A DNA stretch of 64,000 nt, from assembly GCA_009746045.1 (NCBI GenBank), contig RPFO01000219.1, positions 282,501-346,500 on the forward strand, written 5' to 3'. The stretch comes from Mesostigma viride. Its lineage: Eukaryota; Streptophyta; Mesostigmatophyceae; Mesostigmatales; Mesostigmataceae. Under the pieces are notes generated by a model that was not told the DNA's origin, ran no database searches, and saw only the letters and a program-made list of their open reading frames with translations. Position numbers and translations under genes: made by a program. Below, piece after piece: positions 34,180-43,859 of the stretch (its first letter is position 1; each line of letters opens with the position of its first letter).

Positions 34180-34879
34180 TGTAACGACTAAAAATGTTGT
34201 GTTTGCAACAGCCTCAGTATCAACATTAGCGTGAAAAGATCTTTATACCTGGGTTGGAGTCGCGACAGATAACTTCACGTCCAGAGAAGCAATGAAGATG
34301 GATCTTCAACAGTTAAGGGAAGGAGTCCCCACCCTTGTTAGACACAACAGACAAGTTATATCCAAGTCGACTATCTGTTGAAGTTATAGTTGACTTTTGG
34401 CAAGGGTTGTTTGATTGATGAAACAAGGAATCCCTTGAATTACACCATAGCTTTAGCTTTCTTACACGCACACATGCACGGCCGCCACAATCAGTATAAA
34501 AGTCATCGTGCACGCAGAGTCGGCTCAACCCTAACCCGAAAGAACCAATCAAAAGTGAGGATCACTCAAGGTAAGATCCTGTCCTCAGAATCCACAACAC
34601 AGCACAAGGCCAGCACTACAGAATCTCCGTGACCTGGAACCAGATCCACCAGGTACGACAGTCTTAAAGAGAATCTATGACTGGCTGAACTAAACCATAC
34701 AAAGTACCCCACGTGGATCAGGCCACGACCAATGAGGGTAGAACAATAATTCGACAGATCTCAGCAGGCCCAATATCAATCATACGTCGAAGCCTCCTAA
34801 CTATCCAAATAATTGTCCCCAAGAACTCATAATAAGGTCACCAGTAGGAAAACTTTGGATGTAACATTTGGTTGTTACA
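34180..34879 (-). repeat. 5' LTR (700 bp) of the minus-strand gypsy-like element
   Basis: Same as the 17244-17943 copy apart from one base. It is followed by the GGCGT duplication at 34880-34884. Confidence 0.95.
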
Positions 34880-35061
34880 GGCGTACATTTTTCGCTTGTC
34901 GCCTGGCCGATAAGGCAAATTTTTACGGAACACACGTCGCCATGGCCACCTCCGCACGAGGTGTGCGCATTGTGCACCACAATTTCACGGTCCGGGGGTA
35001 CCGACGGTACCGGCGCGAATTTTTTGGCGCCAAAAAATTCCGATGTGTCATGTCCCCTTAA

Positions 35062-35970
35062 ACGACACTGCAGTCAACTACCCTCCTTCAGGCCGCTTCA
35101 AGCTGCTCGGCAGTTGGCTTCGGCAACTGCGAGGACGACATGACGACACGGATCCGCATGGCGTGGGTGCAACTCCATGACCACCGCCGCTGGTGGAGCA
35201 ACCACGCCCTACCCCGGATCGTCAAGCGTGACCTCTTCAAGGTCGTCAAGTGACGATCCTGACCTACGGCGCCGAGACCTGGACACTTAGGCAGGAGCTG
35301 GAGCAACGACTCGACGGCACCGTCACCAAGATGCTGCGCAATTAATTAATTAATTAATTAATTATTTAATTAATTAGAAACATAACTCCGTTGGGAGTAC
35401 ATGCTGCGCAAGGCCCTTAAAATCCCCTCTGGTTTGCACATTGGTAATGAGGATTTGTACGCTGATTTGCCCTATGTTTCCCACATTATTGGGCACAGGC
35501 GCCTGGGCCTAGCCGGGAACCTGGCCCGCATAGATCAGGTAGACATATCAGATAGACTAGCTGGCACCAAGCCCACCCAGCCTGGGCGATATGTCCTCAC
35601 CTGGCGTGCCCCAGGCCACGCGCGGCAGGGCCGCCACCCGTGGACTTTTCGTGATAGACTCGGCATGGACATGTGCTACAATAGCTAGACGTGACGGGCT
35701 CACGCCCGGGCAGCCTTCTGGTTTGTTTGTAATATGGAGGCAGATGGTACGCAAGGATAGATGGCAAGTAGTAATGAAGGAGACCACCCCCAATTAAGTC
35801 TGTGGGGGCTCCGCGTGTGACCGCGTATGGCATTCATAGCGATTCGGGCCGTGGTGCCCACAACCCTGTAACTAGGACCTAGATAGCTTACACCATCCAT
35901 TCCATCCCATGTTCCCCTCCCACTGAGGACTTATGCTCACATGACGCAGCCACGTGTCTATTAATTAATT
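35062..35970 (+). pseudogene. LINE copy D, 3' part, resuming after the TTAA element
   Basis: Continues copy D from NYPPSGRFKLLGSWL through TYGAETW, LEQRLDGTVTKML, then RKALKIPSGLHIGNEDLYAD, PYVSHIIGHRRLGLAGNLAR and RHPWTFRDRLGMDMCYNS, followed by the 3' UTR, a CACATG...CACGTG hairpin and TTAATTAA. A 60-bp retroposon tail interrupts it at 35341. Frameshifts occur near 35160-35250. Confidence 0.85.
35341..35400 (-). mobile_element. 60-bp 5'-truncated retroposon tail with target duplication
   Basis: The insert is an ATTA array followed by GAAACATAACTCCGTTGGGAGT, i.e. on the minus strand the very 3' end of the SINE-like family (CTCCCAACGGAGTTATGT) with its tail. ATGCTGCGCA is duplicated at 35331-35340 and 35401-35410, and the uninterrupted LINE reads ATGCTGCGCAAGGCC in copy A. 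Confidence 0.88.
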
Positions 35971-35978
35971 GATTAATG

Positions 35979-36042
35979 CGCGGGGCCGGCAGCGAACAGC
36001 TGGGCGTGGCTGGCCGGGATGTCCAGCGCGTCGACGGACGTG
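35979..36042 (-). mobile_element. Inverted LINE linker fragment
   Basis: Reverse complement of about 12020-12075 of copy A (GTCGACGCGCTGGACATCCC block), lying between two TTAATTAA tracts. A rearranged remnant. Confidence 0.75.
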
Positions 36043-36977
36043 TCTATTATAATTAATTATTAATTAACCCGTGTTTTTTTTTTTAGAACGCGATATACTG
36101 CGTTGTAAGCTATTTATAGAACACGTCATAACATCTAGGGAAAACTTTTTTCATAGTCATGTGTATACTTTCCTGAAAGCCCATAAATTAAAGAATGTTT
36201 TGAGCTACTCAGACCTACAAAATGCTTATTCATTAGAGAGATACACTGGTTTGAATACAGGGGGGTCTGACCATGACCGCGATTTGTTGACCCTAGGTCA
36301 CAAGTCATGTGCTCATTCACAAATGGTTCATGAAAAAAATCTGGCTTCTTGCACGAGCTATGGGCAACATATGCAGGCTCTGTGAAACAAAACTCAGGCC
36401 CATTGGGCCACTGGAGCTATTTTTTATTAGCATCACAATTACAACGCAGTACAACGCAGTGGGAAAAATGAGAGCCCTTCACAACATGGCGCAACGACAC
36501 GAGCCCCCTAAACGGGGCCATAGTGAGCTTGGAGGGTCAAAACGTTGAAAATAGGTGTTGTATAAGTTATACAGCATCAAACATGCATCATTGTCTAATC
36601 ACCAAGAAAATGTCCTCATATGAGGACATTTTTAAGCATGGATACCATTTGTAATAACTCACATATTTCAACATATCCATGGGTACGGCATGGAACCATG
36701 TTCATTTATGATATGTTCAAGAGTAGCAATGCTTAACATCCATGAAATATGCTCATTGTATAATGGTTTACGATTTATGAATGCAGGGGGGTCGCTACGC
36801 GAGTGACCAACAAGCACTCAAGTCAACAATATGCCCAGAAAGAAGGCAGGGCCAGGTCATGGCTGGTCCTGAAAATGCACCCAAGGTGCCCACAACATGT
36901 CTACGTTACACCCTCGCTATCCTAGCCCCTGCAGCCTGCCGGGGGGGGGCACAAAATGTAACTGGCAGCCAGGGACC

Positions 36978-37052
36978 ATTAATTAATTAATTAATTAATA
37001 GACACGTGACTGCGTCACGTGAGCATAAGTCCTCAGTGGGAGGGGAACATGG
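36978..37052 (-). mobile_element. LINE 3' tail fragment, minus orientation
   Basis: TTAATTAA array, then the CACGTGACTGCGTCACGTG hairpin and the TCAGTGGGAGGGGAACATGG block, i.e. the last 75 bp of the LINE in reverse. It is inserted in the TIR element. Confidence 0.85.
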
Positions 37053-37919
37053 GACCATGGTGCAGGCCAAATAGCAGGTGTAAAGCTAGCTCAAAGCTAG
37101 CCCAGTCCAAAGAATGAAATAAGAAGCAAATACTTGCCAAGGTTAGGTCCATGATCGTTATTGGACGCTTGGCTGCCACCACGGTGCTCGACAATGATGC
37201 TGAAGCCTTCAATTATATATGAAGCAGATACTGCAAAGAGGCACAAATAGCAATACAAGCACAATGTAAGCATGACAAGCTCTAGTTTCCAAGCCAGTCT
37301 AGCTCACTTGGACATGAGGTTAAGCGTTAGAAACATATGGGCAACATCCCAGCAAGCCTTGAAAAAGTTTTCAGCAACAAGGCAGTATATGTGTTAAATC
37401 AAACTACCACATTGCAACTAAGCACAGTGACTTCTACTTGCTGCTGTTTTGACGACGCAAGGCCGTTTACCTTTTCAGTGACACCACGGGAAAAGAAAGC
37501 ATTACCCAGCAAACTTCCTTTAAGTTCCCCGGACATAGGCGTAATCACAACTACGACGTTGGGCATTGAAAAGAACCGGAATCATTAAGTCTGCGGGAGT
37601 AATAAGCTACGATACTCTTGACACGCTTGTTTAGAACGATGCGGTTGCGGATGACATCCGGAACCTTGTTCTTGACGTGCGCCCAGGCCGCCAGCTGCGC
37701 GGGACAGCTCAAGAAATATATATTAACCCCTAAATGGTCTGAGATCCTGCCGATAAATCGGCTGGATCTTCACAAATTTGCAAACCAGATGCCATCCAAC
37801 CTACCCATATCCAATGGCTGTCCTTGGGGGCCAAGCATGTCCATGAGTTGCCCTTCGGGTTGGTATATCACAACCTTACATATATATTCAGTGAGAATGA
37901 TAGATTACGGAGGTGAGAT

Positions 37920-38160
37920 AGGCATGCAACATAAGGAAAAACCCGAGAACTGGGAGAATAACCCTGAAGAAATTAATAGTAATCTGACACAGACATCCAA
38001 GGATCACGCCAGCGGCACAAGGTACAACTAACTATACATCACAAAACTACACGCAGCAACAGCGCTGCCGGCCCACCATGCAGGCCTGGAAGGAATCTAG
38101 ACCGCATGGGTCGCGACAAAGTCGGCCCGGGTGCGGCGGAATAACACATCAGCCACGGTG
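37920..38160 (-). repeat. Insert in piggyBac shared with 11330-11575
   Basis: The reverse complement matches the sequence just before the LINE copy A endonuclease. Comparison with the deleted derivative places the insert between the ATATATTCA and TAGGCCAT blocks. Confidence 0.8.
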
Positions 38161-38957
38161 CGAGGGGCATATATGCAGGGTAGGCCATATATAACTGCCG
38201 TCAAAGTCAGGGGGGTCAAGACGCGCGTTTTCATTTTTGGTAGAATGTACATTTTGAATTATGTTATAAGACCTAGACACCTACCACTTCAGGGATGGTG
38301 AAGAATTAGTTGGTGAATAGTTTGAGCCATTGGGGTCAATGGTTGGATGGGTATGCCAGTAGTTGCACCCTGTACCCCCAGCAGCCCATAAACCGGCCGA
38401 AACTGTCATTTTTACATAATGCATCATTTCTCATGGTTGCCACCATTATTGTGAGTCCAATGACTCAATTACTTGCATACACATAATGCATGAGTATCCC
38501 TGACAGTTTGGACTGAATGTTTGCAATAAAAGTCTTTATTATGCCGGCAAAGACATGCGTAATTACGAGTGGGTGCTGGCACACGCTGGGACACAAGGGT
38601 ATATCCCCACCCTATTTATTATTCCCCCAAGCTCAAAATGATTGCAGTTGCAACCAAGGTGGCCATGTAAACTAAACTGGCTAGAGTAATGCAAACACTG
38701 CATGCTTGACTGCCATTTACAAGCACTAGTGGGGCTGTCAGCTATCAAGCTACACGTGAGCCACACCACCATGCACATGACACCACATGCTATTCCATAC
38801 AGCAATCAGATCATCATGCACTACCAAACAGGGCACACATGCAAAACTGAAAAAAGCAACACACAAGCATGTCAAGAGAGGAGCCACTAGTGTGCAAACT
38901 GCCTATGGTGTGCGATAAAATATAGCATGACCTGCTGGCCTATGGGGAGGTAGGCTT

Positions 38958-41426
38958 CTACTTCTTCTTCTTGTTCTTGTTCTTGTTCTTGTTGATGGGG
39001 CAGTGGGCCTTCAGCCAGGCCTTCCTAGCATTCCCTTGCAGGGTGGAACCAGGCGTTGCCCCTGCGCGGGTCTGCCTCGTCGCCAACCACTCCTTCCCCC
39101 TCACGCCCTTCTGGGTGAGTGGCTTGGAGTGCCTGGGGTCAGGTGCTGGCTCCCCCTCGATCTCGTCCATCCCTGGCACTCGGCCTGAGTGGAAAATCTG
39201 GAAGCAGGGGTACTCCACGCTGCTGCACAGGGCAATGTCACACTCTGGGCACCACGAGCTTGTGCGCTTGCGATCGCCGGTGGTGGTTGTGGCAGCGCAG
39301 ACCGCGCAGTCGGCCTCGACCGCGAATGGAATGCGCTGGGCCTGGTGGTTGCCATCAAACCGTCCCTCCCTGAGTGGGATGAGGGTGAGCTGCCTCACAG
39401 GGGCAGGCGCGCCTGGCCACTTGTTGCTGCCCAGCTGATCTGCCAGCATTGACAGGAAGGTGTAGTGGCTCATGCAGGACTGCGAACGGTTGACGAAGGT
39501 CATCAGCAGGTATGCATTGGTGATGGCATTCACCAGGTGGGCCCCAAAGGCCCTGTGCCACCACACCTTGCTCACCAGGGCCTTGCCCACGTCGTATTCG
39601 GCAGCCAGCTGGTCAAACAGGTCGACTGCTTTGTAGCATGACCAGTAGTTGGGGACGGCTGACGGTGCTGGGACGTTCACCCTGGCATTGCCACGCCCGC
39701 CATGGCGGTCCACCATGATCTCCTGCAGGCCATACCCCTTCTGCAGCAGGTACACGAGCTTGCGGTCCATCCACACAAGCGCCTGCAGCCCCGTCTCCTC
39801 GTGCACTGCCCACGCGTAGAAGCCCTGCTTCAGTGCCTTGCCCTTGGGGATGAGCATCTTGAGCTCAGCCCAGGGGATGCCCCTGCGGTTGGGCACAACC
39901 GTGCCGACCACGTTGTGGCCCTGCTCATGCAGCCACTCCACGGCTGGCCGGCTGGTGTACCACCTGTCCATGGCCACGTCCATGGAGTGGGGCAGGGTCT
40001 CCCCAAGGAGCTGCACGACCTTGAGCGTGTGCTGCTCCTCCGGCAGCTTGTCGTAGGTGTGGTAGTGCCACAGGTAGCCGCTGGGGTGGCCACACGCAGA
40101 GTACCCCAGGATGTGGAAGGGGGCTGGCTTCAGTGGGTTGAAGCAGCGAATCATGCAGTATTTGTGGCCGGTGCCCACACAGCGCTCGTCGATGGCGCAC
40201 TTCCCCCCGAGCGTGCAGTACTTCTTGTACGCCTTGTTGAGGTGGATCTCGAGCCACTCGAACTGGTAGAGGCGGTACTCGCGGGAGTCGGTGTTGGCTG
40301 GCTTGAAGGCACTGTCCCTGAAGTGCAGGAAGCGTGTGATCTGCTGGAAACGCTTGAATGGCATGGCGTGCTGAAGGCCCGGGGCTGTGGCCATGCCCAC
40401 CTTGCGGTCAACGAAGTAGAGCTGTGCGTTAGGCAGGCGCCCAAGGCCCATGGTAACCAGGATGCCCAACCACTTGGCCAGCTCATGGATAGTCAATGGC
40501 GTCCACTCACGTGCCCCGGGTGGCAGATTGGCAAGCTTCATGTTGGCATACCTGTTGGTCTCCTCCACAATAGGGCCCAGCACATCATCTCGTGTCCACA
40601 GCAGAGCAAAAATGTCGACAGGGCTCTCCTGGTACTTTGTCTGGTTGCCGCCAGGCAGCTTGGCCTGCTCAGGAAGAGGCATGGCAACGTCGACGGCAAT
40701 GTTGGTCGACAGAGACTGCACGTGGTAGTCGGGTGCTCCCACCCCCAAAACCCACCCTCGTGCAGGATTCGAGGCACTTCCCTCATCAGCAGGCTCATCG
40801 TCGCTTAGCACCGGATCTCCCACATCCTGCTCAGGCATGTCCTCCACGCCATCGCCCTGCCTTTGCAGATGTTCCTCCTCTTCCGGGTCAGATTCCGCAT
40901 CCCGCGCGCCCAGCGATTTCTTGCCTTTCTTTCTGCCCCCGTCGATCCTCTGGCGCCGGGAGGGTATATTGGCAGCTTTCTTGGCTCGTGAACGCTTGCG
41001 CTTCTTCACCGGGGACTCCTCGATGTCCTCCTCCTCATCCTCGCCGGCATCCTCCTCCTCCTCCTCGTATTCCTCCTCAGACCCAGCGTCCGACTGCTCC
41101 ACCTCCTCCGCCTCAGGGGTCGCCTCCCGCGCCTCTGCCGGGCCAGGACTTTCATCAGCACCATCCCCCACATCGTCAGCAGCCACCAGGTACTCAAAAA
41201 CCTGGTCCTTCGTGAGTGGGAGTGGCCTTTTATCGCCATCAAACAAGCAAAATGCCTGCGATTTGTCTCGTGTCACCCGCGTTACTGTCCCTGGTATCAC
41301 ATTCGCATAATTTTCACCATATTTATCCTCTGCCCAGTCAGCCCCGAACAGGACCGCAGGAACGCTAACTCTAAGGCCCCTAACGAGCCGCCCTGAGGCT
41401 GCCATTGTCGTGGGCGCGGCCGCCAT
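38958..41426 (-). CDS. piggyBac-type transposase, full length
   Basis: A DDD-type transposase that cuts and pastes DNA at TTAA sites. I start at the ATG reading MAAAPTTMAASGRLVRG (822 aa). The frame is open 41 codons further upstream. After an acidic, disordered N-terminal region with a basic KKRKRSRAKKA signal (likely nuclear localisation), the DDE_Tnp_1_7 core begins near YQESPVDIFALLW. Catalytic Asp candidates are in CAIDERCV, VAMDRWYTS and KAVDLFDQL. The C-terminus has a cysteine-rich domain (CAVCAA...WCPECDIALC) and a Lys/Asn tail. No stop or frameshift, so it may be active. Length and domains are full for the family, including the C-terminal zinc domain used for terminus binding. Confidence 0.95.
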   Translation of the reverse strand: MAAAPTTMAASGRLVRGLRVSVPAVLFGADWAEDKYGENYANVIPGTVTRVTRDKSQAFCLFDGDKRPLPLTKDQVFEYLVAADDVGDGADESPGPAEAREATPEAEEVEQSDAGSEEEYEEEEEDAGEDEEEDIEESPVKKRKRSRAKKAANIPSRRQRIDGGRKKGKKSLGARDAESDPEEEEHLQRQGDGVEDMPEQDVGDPVLSDDEPADEGSASNPARGWVLGVGAPDYHVQSLSTNIAVDVAMPLPEQAKLPGGNQTKYQESPVDIFALLWTRDDVLGPIVEETNRYANMKLANLPPGAREWTPLTIHELAKWLGILVTMGLGRLPNAQLYFVDRKVGMATAPGLQHAMPFKRFQQITRFLHFRDSAFKPANTDSREYRLYQFEWLEIHLNKAYKKYCTLGGKCAIDERCVGTGHKYCMIRCFNPLKPAPFHILGYSACGHPSGYLWHYHTYDKLPEEQHTLKVVQLLGETLPHSMDVAMDRWYTSRPAVEWLHEQGHNVVGTVVPNRRGIPWAELKMLIPKGKALKQGFYAWAVHEETGLQALVWMDRKLVYLLQKGYGLQEIMVDRHGGRGNARVNVPAPSAVPNYWSCYKAVDLFDQLAAEYDVGKALVSKVWWHRAFGAHLVNAITNAYLLMTFVNRSQSCMSHYTFLSMLADQLGSNKWPGAPAPVRQLTLIPLREGRFDGNHQAQRIPFAVEADCAVCAATTTTGDRKRTSSWCPECDIALCSSVEYPCFQIFHSGRVPGMDEIEGEPAPDPRHSKPLTQKGVRGKEWLATRQTRAGATPGSTLQGNARKAWLKAHCPINKNKNKNKKKK

Positions 41427-41745
41427 GCACGGGCTGTCACACAATAAAATCACGTGCGAACGTGAATTTTGCGGCGTACGTCGGTACCGACTGCACCCAA
41501 AAGTACCCAAAAAACCCTGTACCCCCCCACCTTTGACGGTCCAGAACATGGGTCAAACTTTGTCAAAAGTATGCAAACCCTAGTACTGTGCTGTGAAGAA
41601 ACTTATAAACTTTCGATCTTCTCAGCTAAACTTTTCCTAATTCTCAATAGATTTCGCGGCATCTGGTCCCCCGAGAAGGGGCCGATGCATCGGCTGGATC
41701 TCGATTTTTGGCGGAAAATCGGCAGCAAGACCATTTAGGGGTTAA

Positions 41746-43025
41746 AGGACGGTGACGCCCGGGAAGCACCCAGCCTTGCGGCAAAAGTAAAATATGGCTC
41801 GCGCTCGCCGTGGTTTTCGCCAGGCGTGACTGCGATATCACGACGAAAAAATGGAGACTCTTTGACCCATCTAACTGCCCAGGTCCCTCTGTTGCCCGGG
41901 TCGCCCATTAACCCAGAAGCGTACCATAACCCATACTCGCGATATCCGCAGCTACTGGGCGGAAAAAGAAATTGTAAAACCGAACTGCATACTGACCTAT
42001 CATGCCATCTACGTAGCTTCCAGATTTTCTTCAACGATGCCAAAATCCGTTCATGAACAATATTTTCGACATATACAAAGCAACTGCACGTCAAAAGCAG
42101 CATCTTCGAAATGACTAGATGATGATCTAAAGTTCTGTCTTCATTCGGGGCAAAATAATGGCCTATAACGTTCAGGCAAGCCTCAGAACTGGAACGACCC
42201 CATAGCCGTCACTCGACAAAATACTCGATTACATTGCCACGTTCTTGCTGTAGTAGGTACTTTTCCTCGCCTCATATTTTCCAGGTACGGTCGGCCCCTG
42301 TCGACCCCGGGGGCTTGGCGCGCTCAGTACCTATCCCAGTTTCGCGCCAAAACCCACCAGGGATCCTCAGGACCAACTTTGGCGCCAAAACCGCCCCCCT
42401 GACCCCCCCCGTCTCAAACGAGGACTATGTCCTCAAATGAGGACATTTGGTTTTTGGACATCAAACATCATGACTGGATGACATAATATGACTGAATCAG
42501 GCAGCCATAGCCAAAGCATCATCCACTCTCACAACGTGTTGAGCATATGCCTCGTGGGAAGGGAGGCACTGGGTTTTCATTCCATAACGTGTGCAATACT
42601 GAAAGAAAGAGGCATGATGAGTAATGCAAGGCTTGGATAGGTTGAGTGATCCATGAGCTTAGATGCAGGCAAAGATGACGCTGGAATGCATGCTAGCAAA
42701 TGGTGGCAAGATGCTAACAACGCATGATTATACACCATGATTATGGGCACCTAGCTGATCTTCTTGCACAATCAACGCAGTACAAATCATCAATATCCAA
42801 TCCCGCGAAAATGCCTGATTTCAGTGGTACATATTTGTTTGCAGCTGTCACAAAAAAAATCCAAAAAATACCAGGATTTTTTCTTGAGTTCTACGGGATG
42901 TAAGGAAGCCGTCCACCGAGTTTCAGACCGAAAATCTCGTATCTACTGTGCCTGCCACGTGTCAGATTACAACGCGATACATCGCGTTCTAACCTTACAA
43001 CGCGATACATCGCGTTGTAAAAAAA
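41746..43025. other. Right flank of the piggyBac within the TIR element: no gene
   Basis: No coding signal. It contains the TCCTCAAATGAGGA palindrome and ends in the tandem AACGCGATACATCGCG palindromes of the TIR. Confidence 0.5.
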
Positions 43026-43067
43026 CACGGGCAGATGGTACGCAATTCTCCCCCCCCCCCCCCCCCA

Positions 43068-43432
43068 ATGGATGATGCCTTCAACATTCAGCCACGCTAT
43101 GTCTATAATGGGACCCCCATGGATGTTGCATTAAGAATTTAGCCATGCTATGCCTATGCAGAGAGATGCTCTCTGTCGAGAAGCCATGCCCTAGCCCTTG
43201 TATAGCCATGATGATCTTCCTCCCCCGTGCCAGGATCCCCCCCTTAGGCGGGTTGAACCTGAGACAGCATGGTGGTGCCGGTGCCCTGGTGCACCTAGAG
43301 CAAGGGTAGCTTACATTCCCACCCTTGCATGAAGTAGCCTAGGATGTATTAAAAGCCATATGCCCCTTCTCAGGGATATGTGCTACATTGACTCCCAACG
43401 GAGTGATGTTCCTAATTAATTAATTAATTAAT
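43068..43432 (+). mobile_element. SINE-like retroposon, copy 2, with (TTAA)n tail
   Basis: Same family as 10425-10760 and the 3' end of 43860-45846. Conserved blocks are GCCCTGGTGCACCTAGAGCA, CCACCCTTGCA, TAGGATGTAT, GCCATATGCCCC and CTCCCAACGGAGT, then a TTAATTAA tail. A C-run at 43052-43069 precedes it. No coding frame. Confidence 0.7.
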
Positions 43433-43735
43433 GGTACGCAAGGATAGATGGCAAGTAGTGATGAAGGAGACCACCCCCAAGTCTGTGGGGGCTCCGCGTG
43501 TGACCGTGTATGGCATTCACAGCGATTCGGGCCGCGGTGCCCACAACCCTGTAACTATAGTAGCTAGATCCATCCACCCCCATATCCATCCCACTGAGGA
43601 CTGATGCTCACATGACACAGACTACGTGTAAATTAATGAATGAATGAATACCCTGCTTATCCATGACACACGTTATGCTCACGTGACGCAGTCACGTGTC
43701 TATTAATTAATTAATTAATTAATTAATCCATGACA
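43433..43735 (+). mobile_element. LINE 3' UTR fragment with two degraded tails
   Basis: Carries GGTACGCAAGGATAGATGGC and GCTCCGCGTGTGACCG from the LINE 3' UTR. A degraded hairpin and a (TGAA)n tract follow, and then a second CACGTGACGCAGTCACGTG hairpin with its own TTAATTAA tail. Two partial insertions are stacked. Confidence 0.75.
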
Positions 43736-43859
43736 CCTATAGGCTTGTATGAGCAGAACGCCTCCAAAGGGCACTGCTTTACAAAGGATCAGCTCAGAGG
43801 TCGGTACTGGTGAAGACGTAGCTCTGTGAATTGTAATATTATGCCATCATTAGAACTGC

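Larger units (their letters stand above)
17244..34879 (-). mobile_element. Young gypsy-like LTR retrotransposon, non-autonomous, minus orientation
   Basis: Two 700-bp LTRs start TGTAAC and end GTTACA. The 5-bp duplication GGCGT lies at 17239-17243 and 34880-34884. Orientation is set by a PBS-like TTGGTATCGGAGG inside the right LTR and a purine tract (GAGGGGGAGATA on the minus strand) inside the left LTR. Subtracting the nested copia and piggyBac elements, the body is about 7.5 kb. Only an RNase H/RT-like remnant is recognisable. The LTRs differ at one base in 700, so insertion is recent and the element was probably mobilised in trans, as for LARD-type elements. Confidence 0.85.
15520..35057. 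mobile_element. TTAA-flanked TIR DNA element (19.5 kb with nested insertions)
   Basis: The ends are inverted repeats GGGGACATGACACAT. Target duplications TTAA lie at 15516-15519 and 35058-35061. The empty site is reconstructed by aligning the LINE on both sides to copy A: the LINE reads on from CTCCGCCTCTTA to CAACTACCCTCCTTCAGG. TTAA duplications are characteristic of the piggyBac superfamily (Kolobok also uses TTAA). Its own sequence is only about 1.9 kb (15520-17238 and 34885-35057) without a coding signal, so it is non-autonomous. The rest is the nested LTR element. Confidence 0.85.
37727..41741 (-). mobile_element. Apparently complete, autonomous piggyBac element (4.0 kb)
   Basis: 14-bp inverted termini CCCCTAAATGGTCT with TTAA at 37723-37726 and 41742-41745. 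CCGATAAATCGG-like palindromes follow the termini. A single uninterrupted transposase gene lies on the minus strand. Near its left end it carries a roughly 240-bp insert (37920-38160) that also exists at 11330-11575 and is missing from the deleted relative at 31485-33186. Confidence 0.93.
36068..43031. mobile_element. Putative 7-kb TIR element of unknown superfamily
   Basis: The left end is CCCGTG followed by a T-run and AACGCGATATACTGCGTTGTAAG. The right end is its inverted counterpart, with AACGCGATACATCGCGTT present twice. Subterminal TCCTCATATGAGGA-type palindromes occur at about 36610 and 42428. No target duplication is evident (left flank TTAATTAA, right flank LINE sequence). No own transposase was found. 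The only large frame belongs to the nested piggyBac. Confidence 0.55.

Noticed and set aside
39702-40808. 368-aa plus-strand frame opposite the transposase
   Set aside because: It is the antisense shadow of a GC-rich coding region. The minus frame has all piggyBac motifs.
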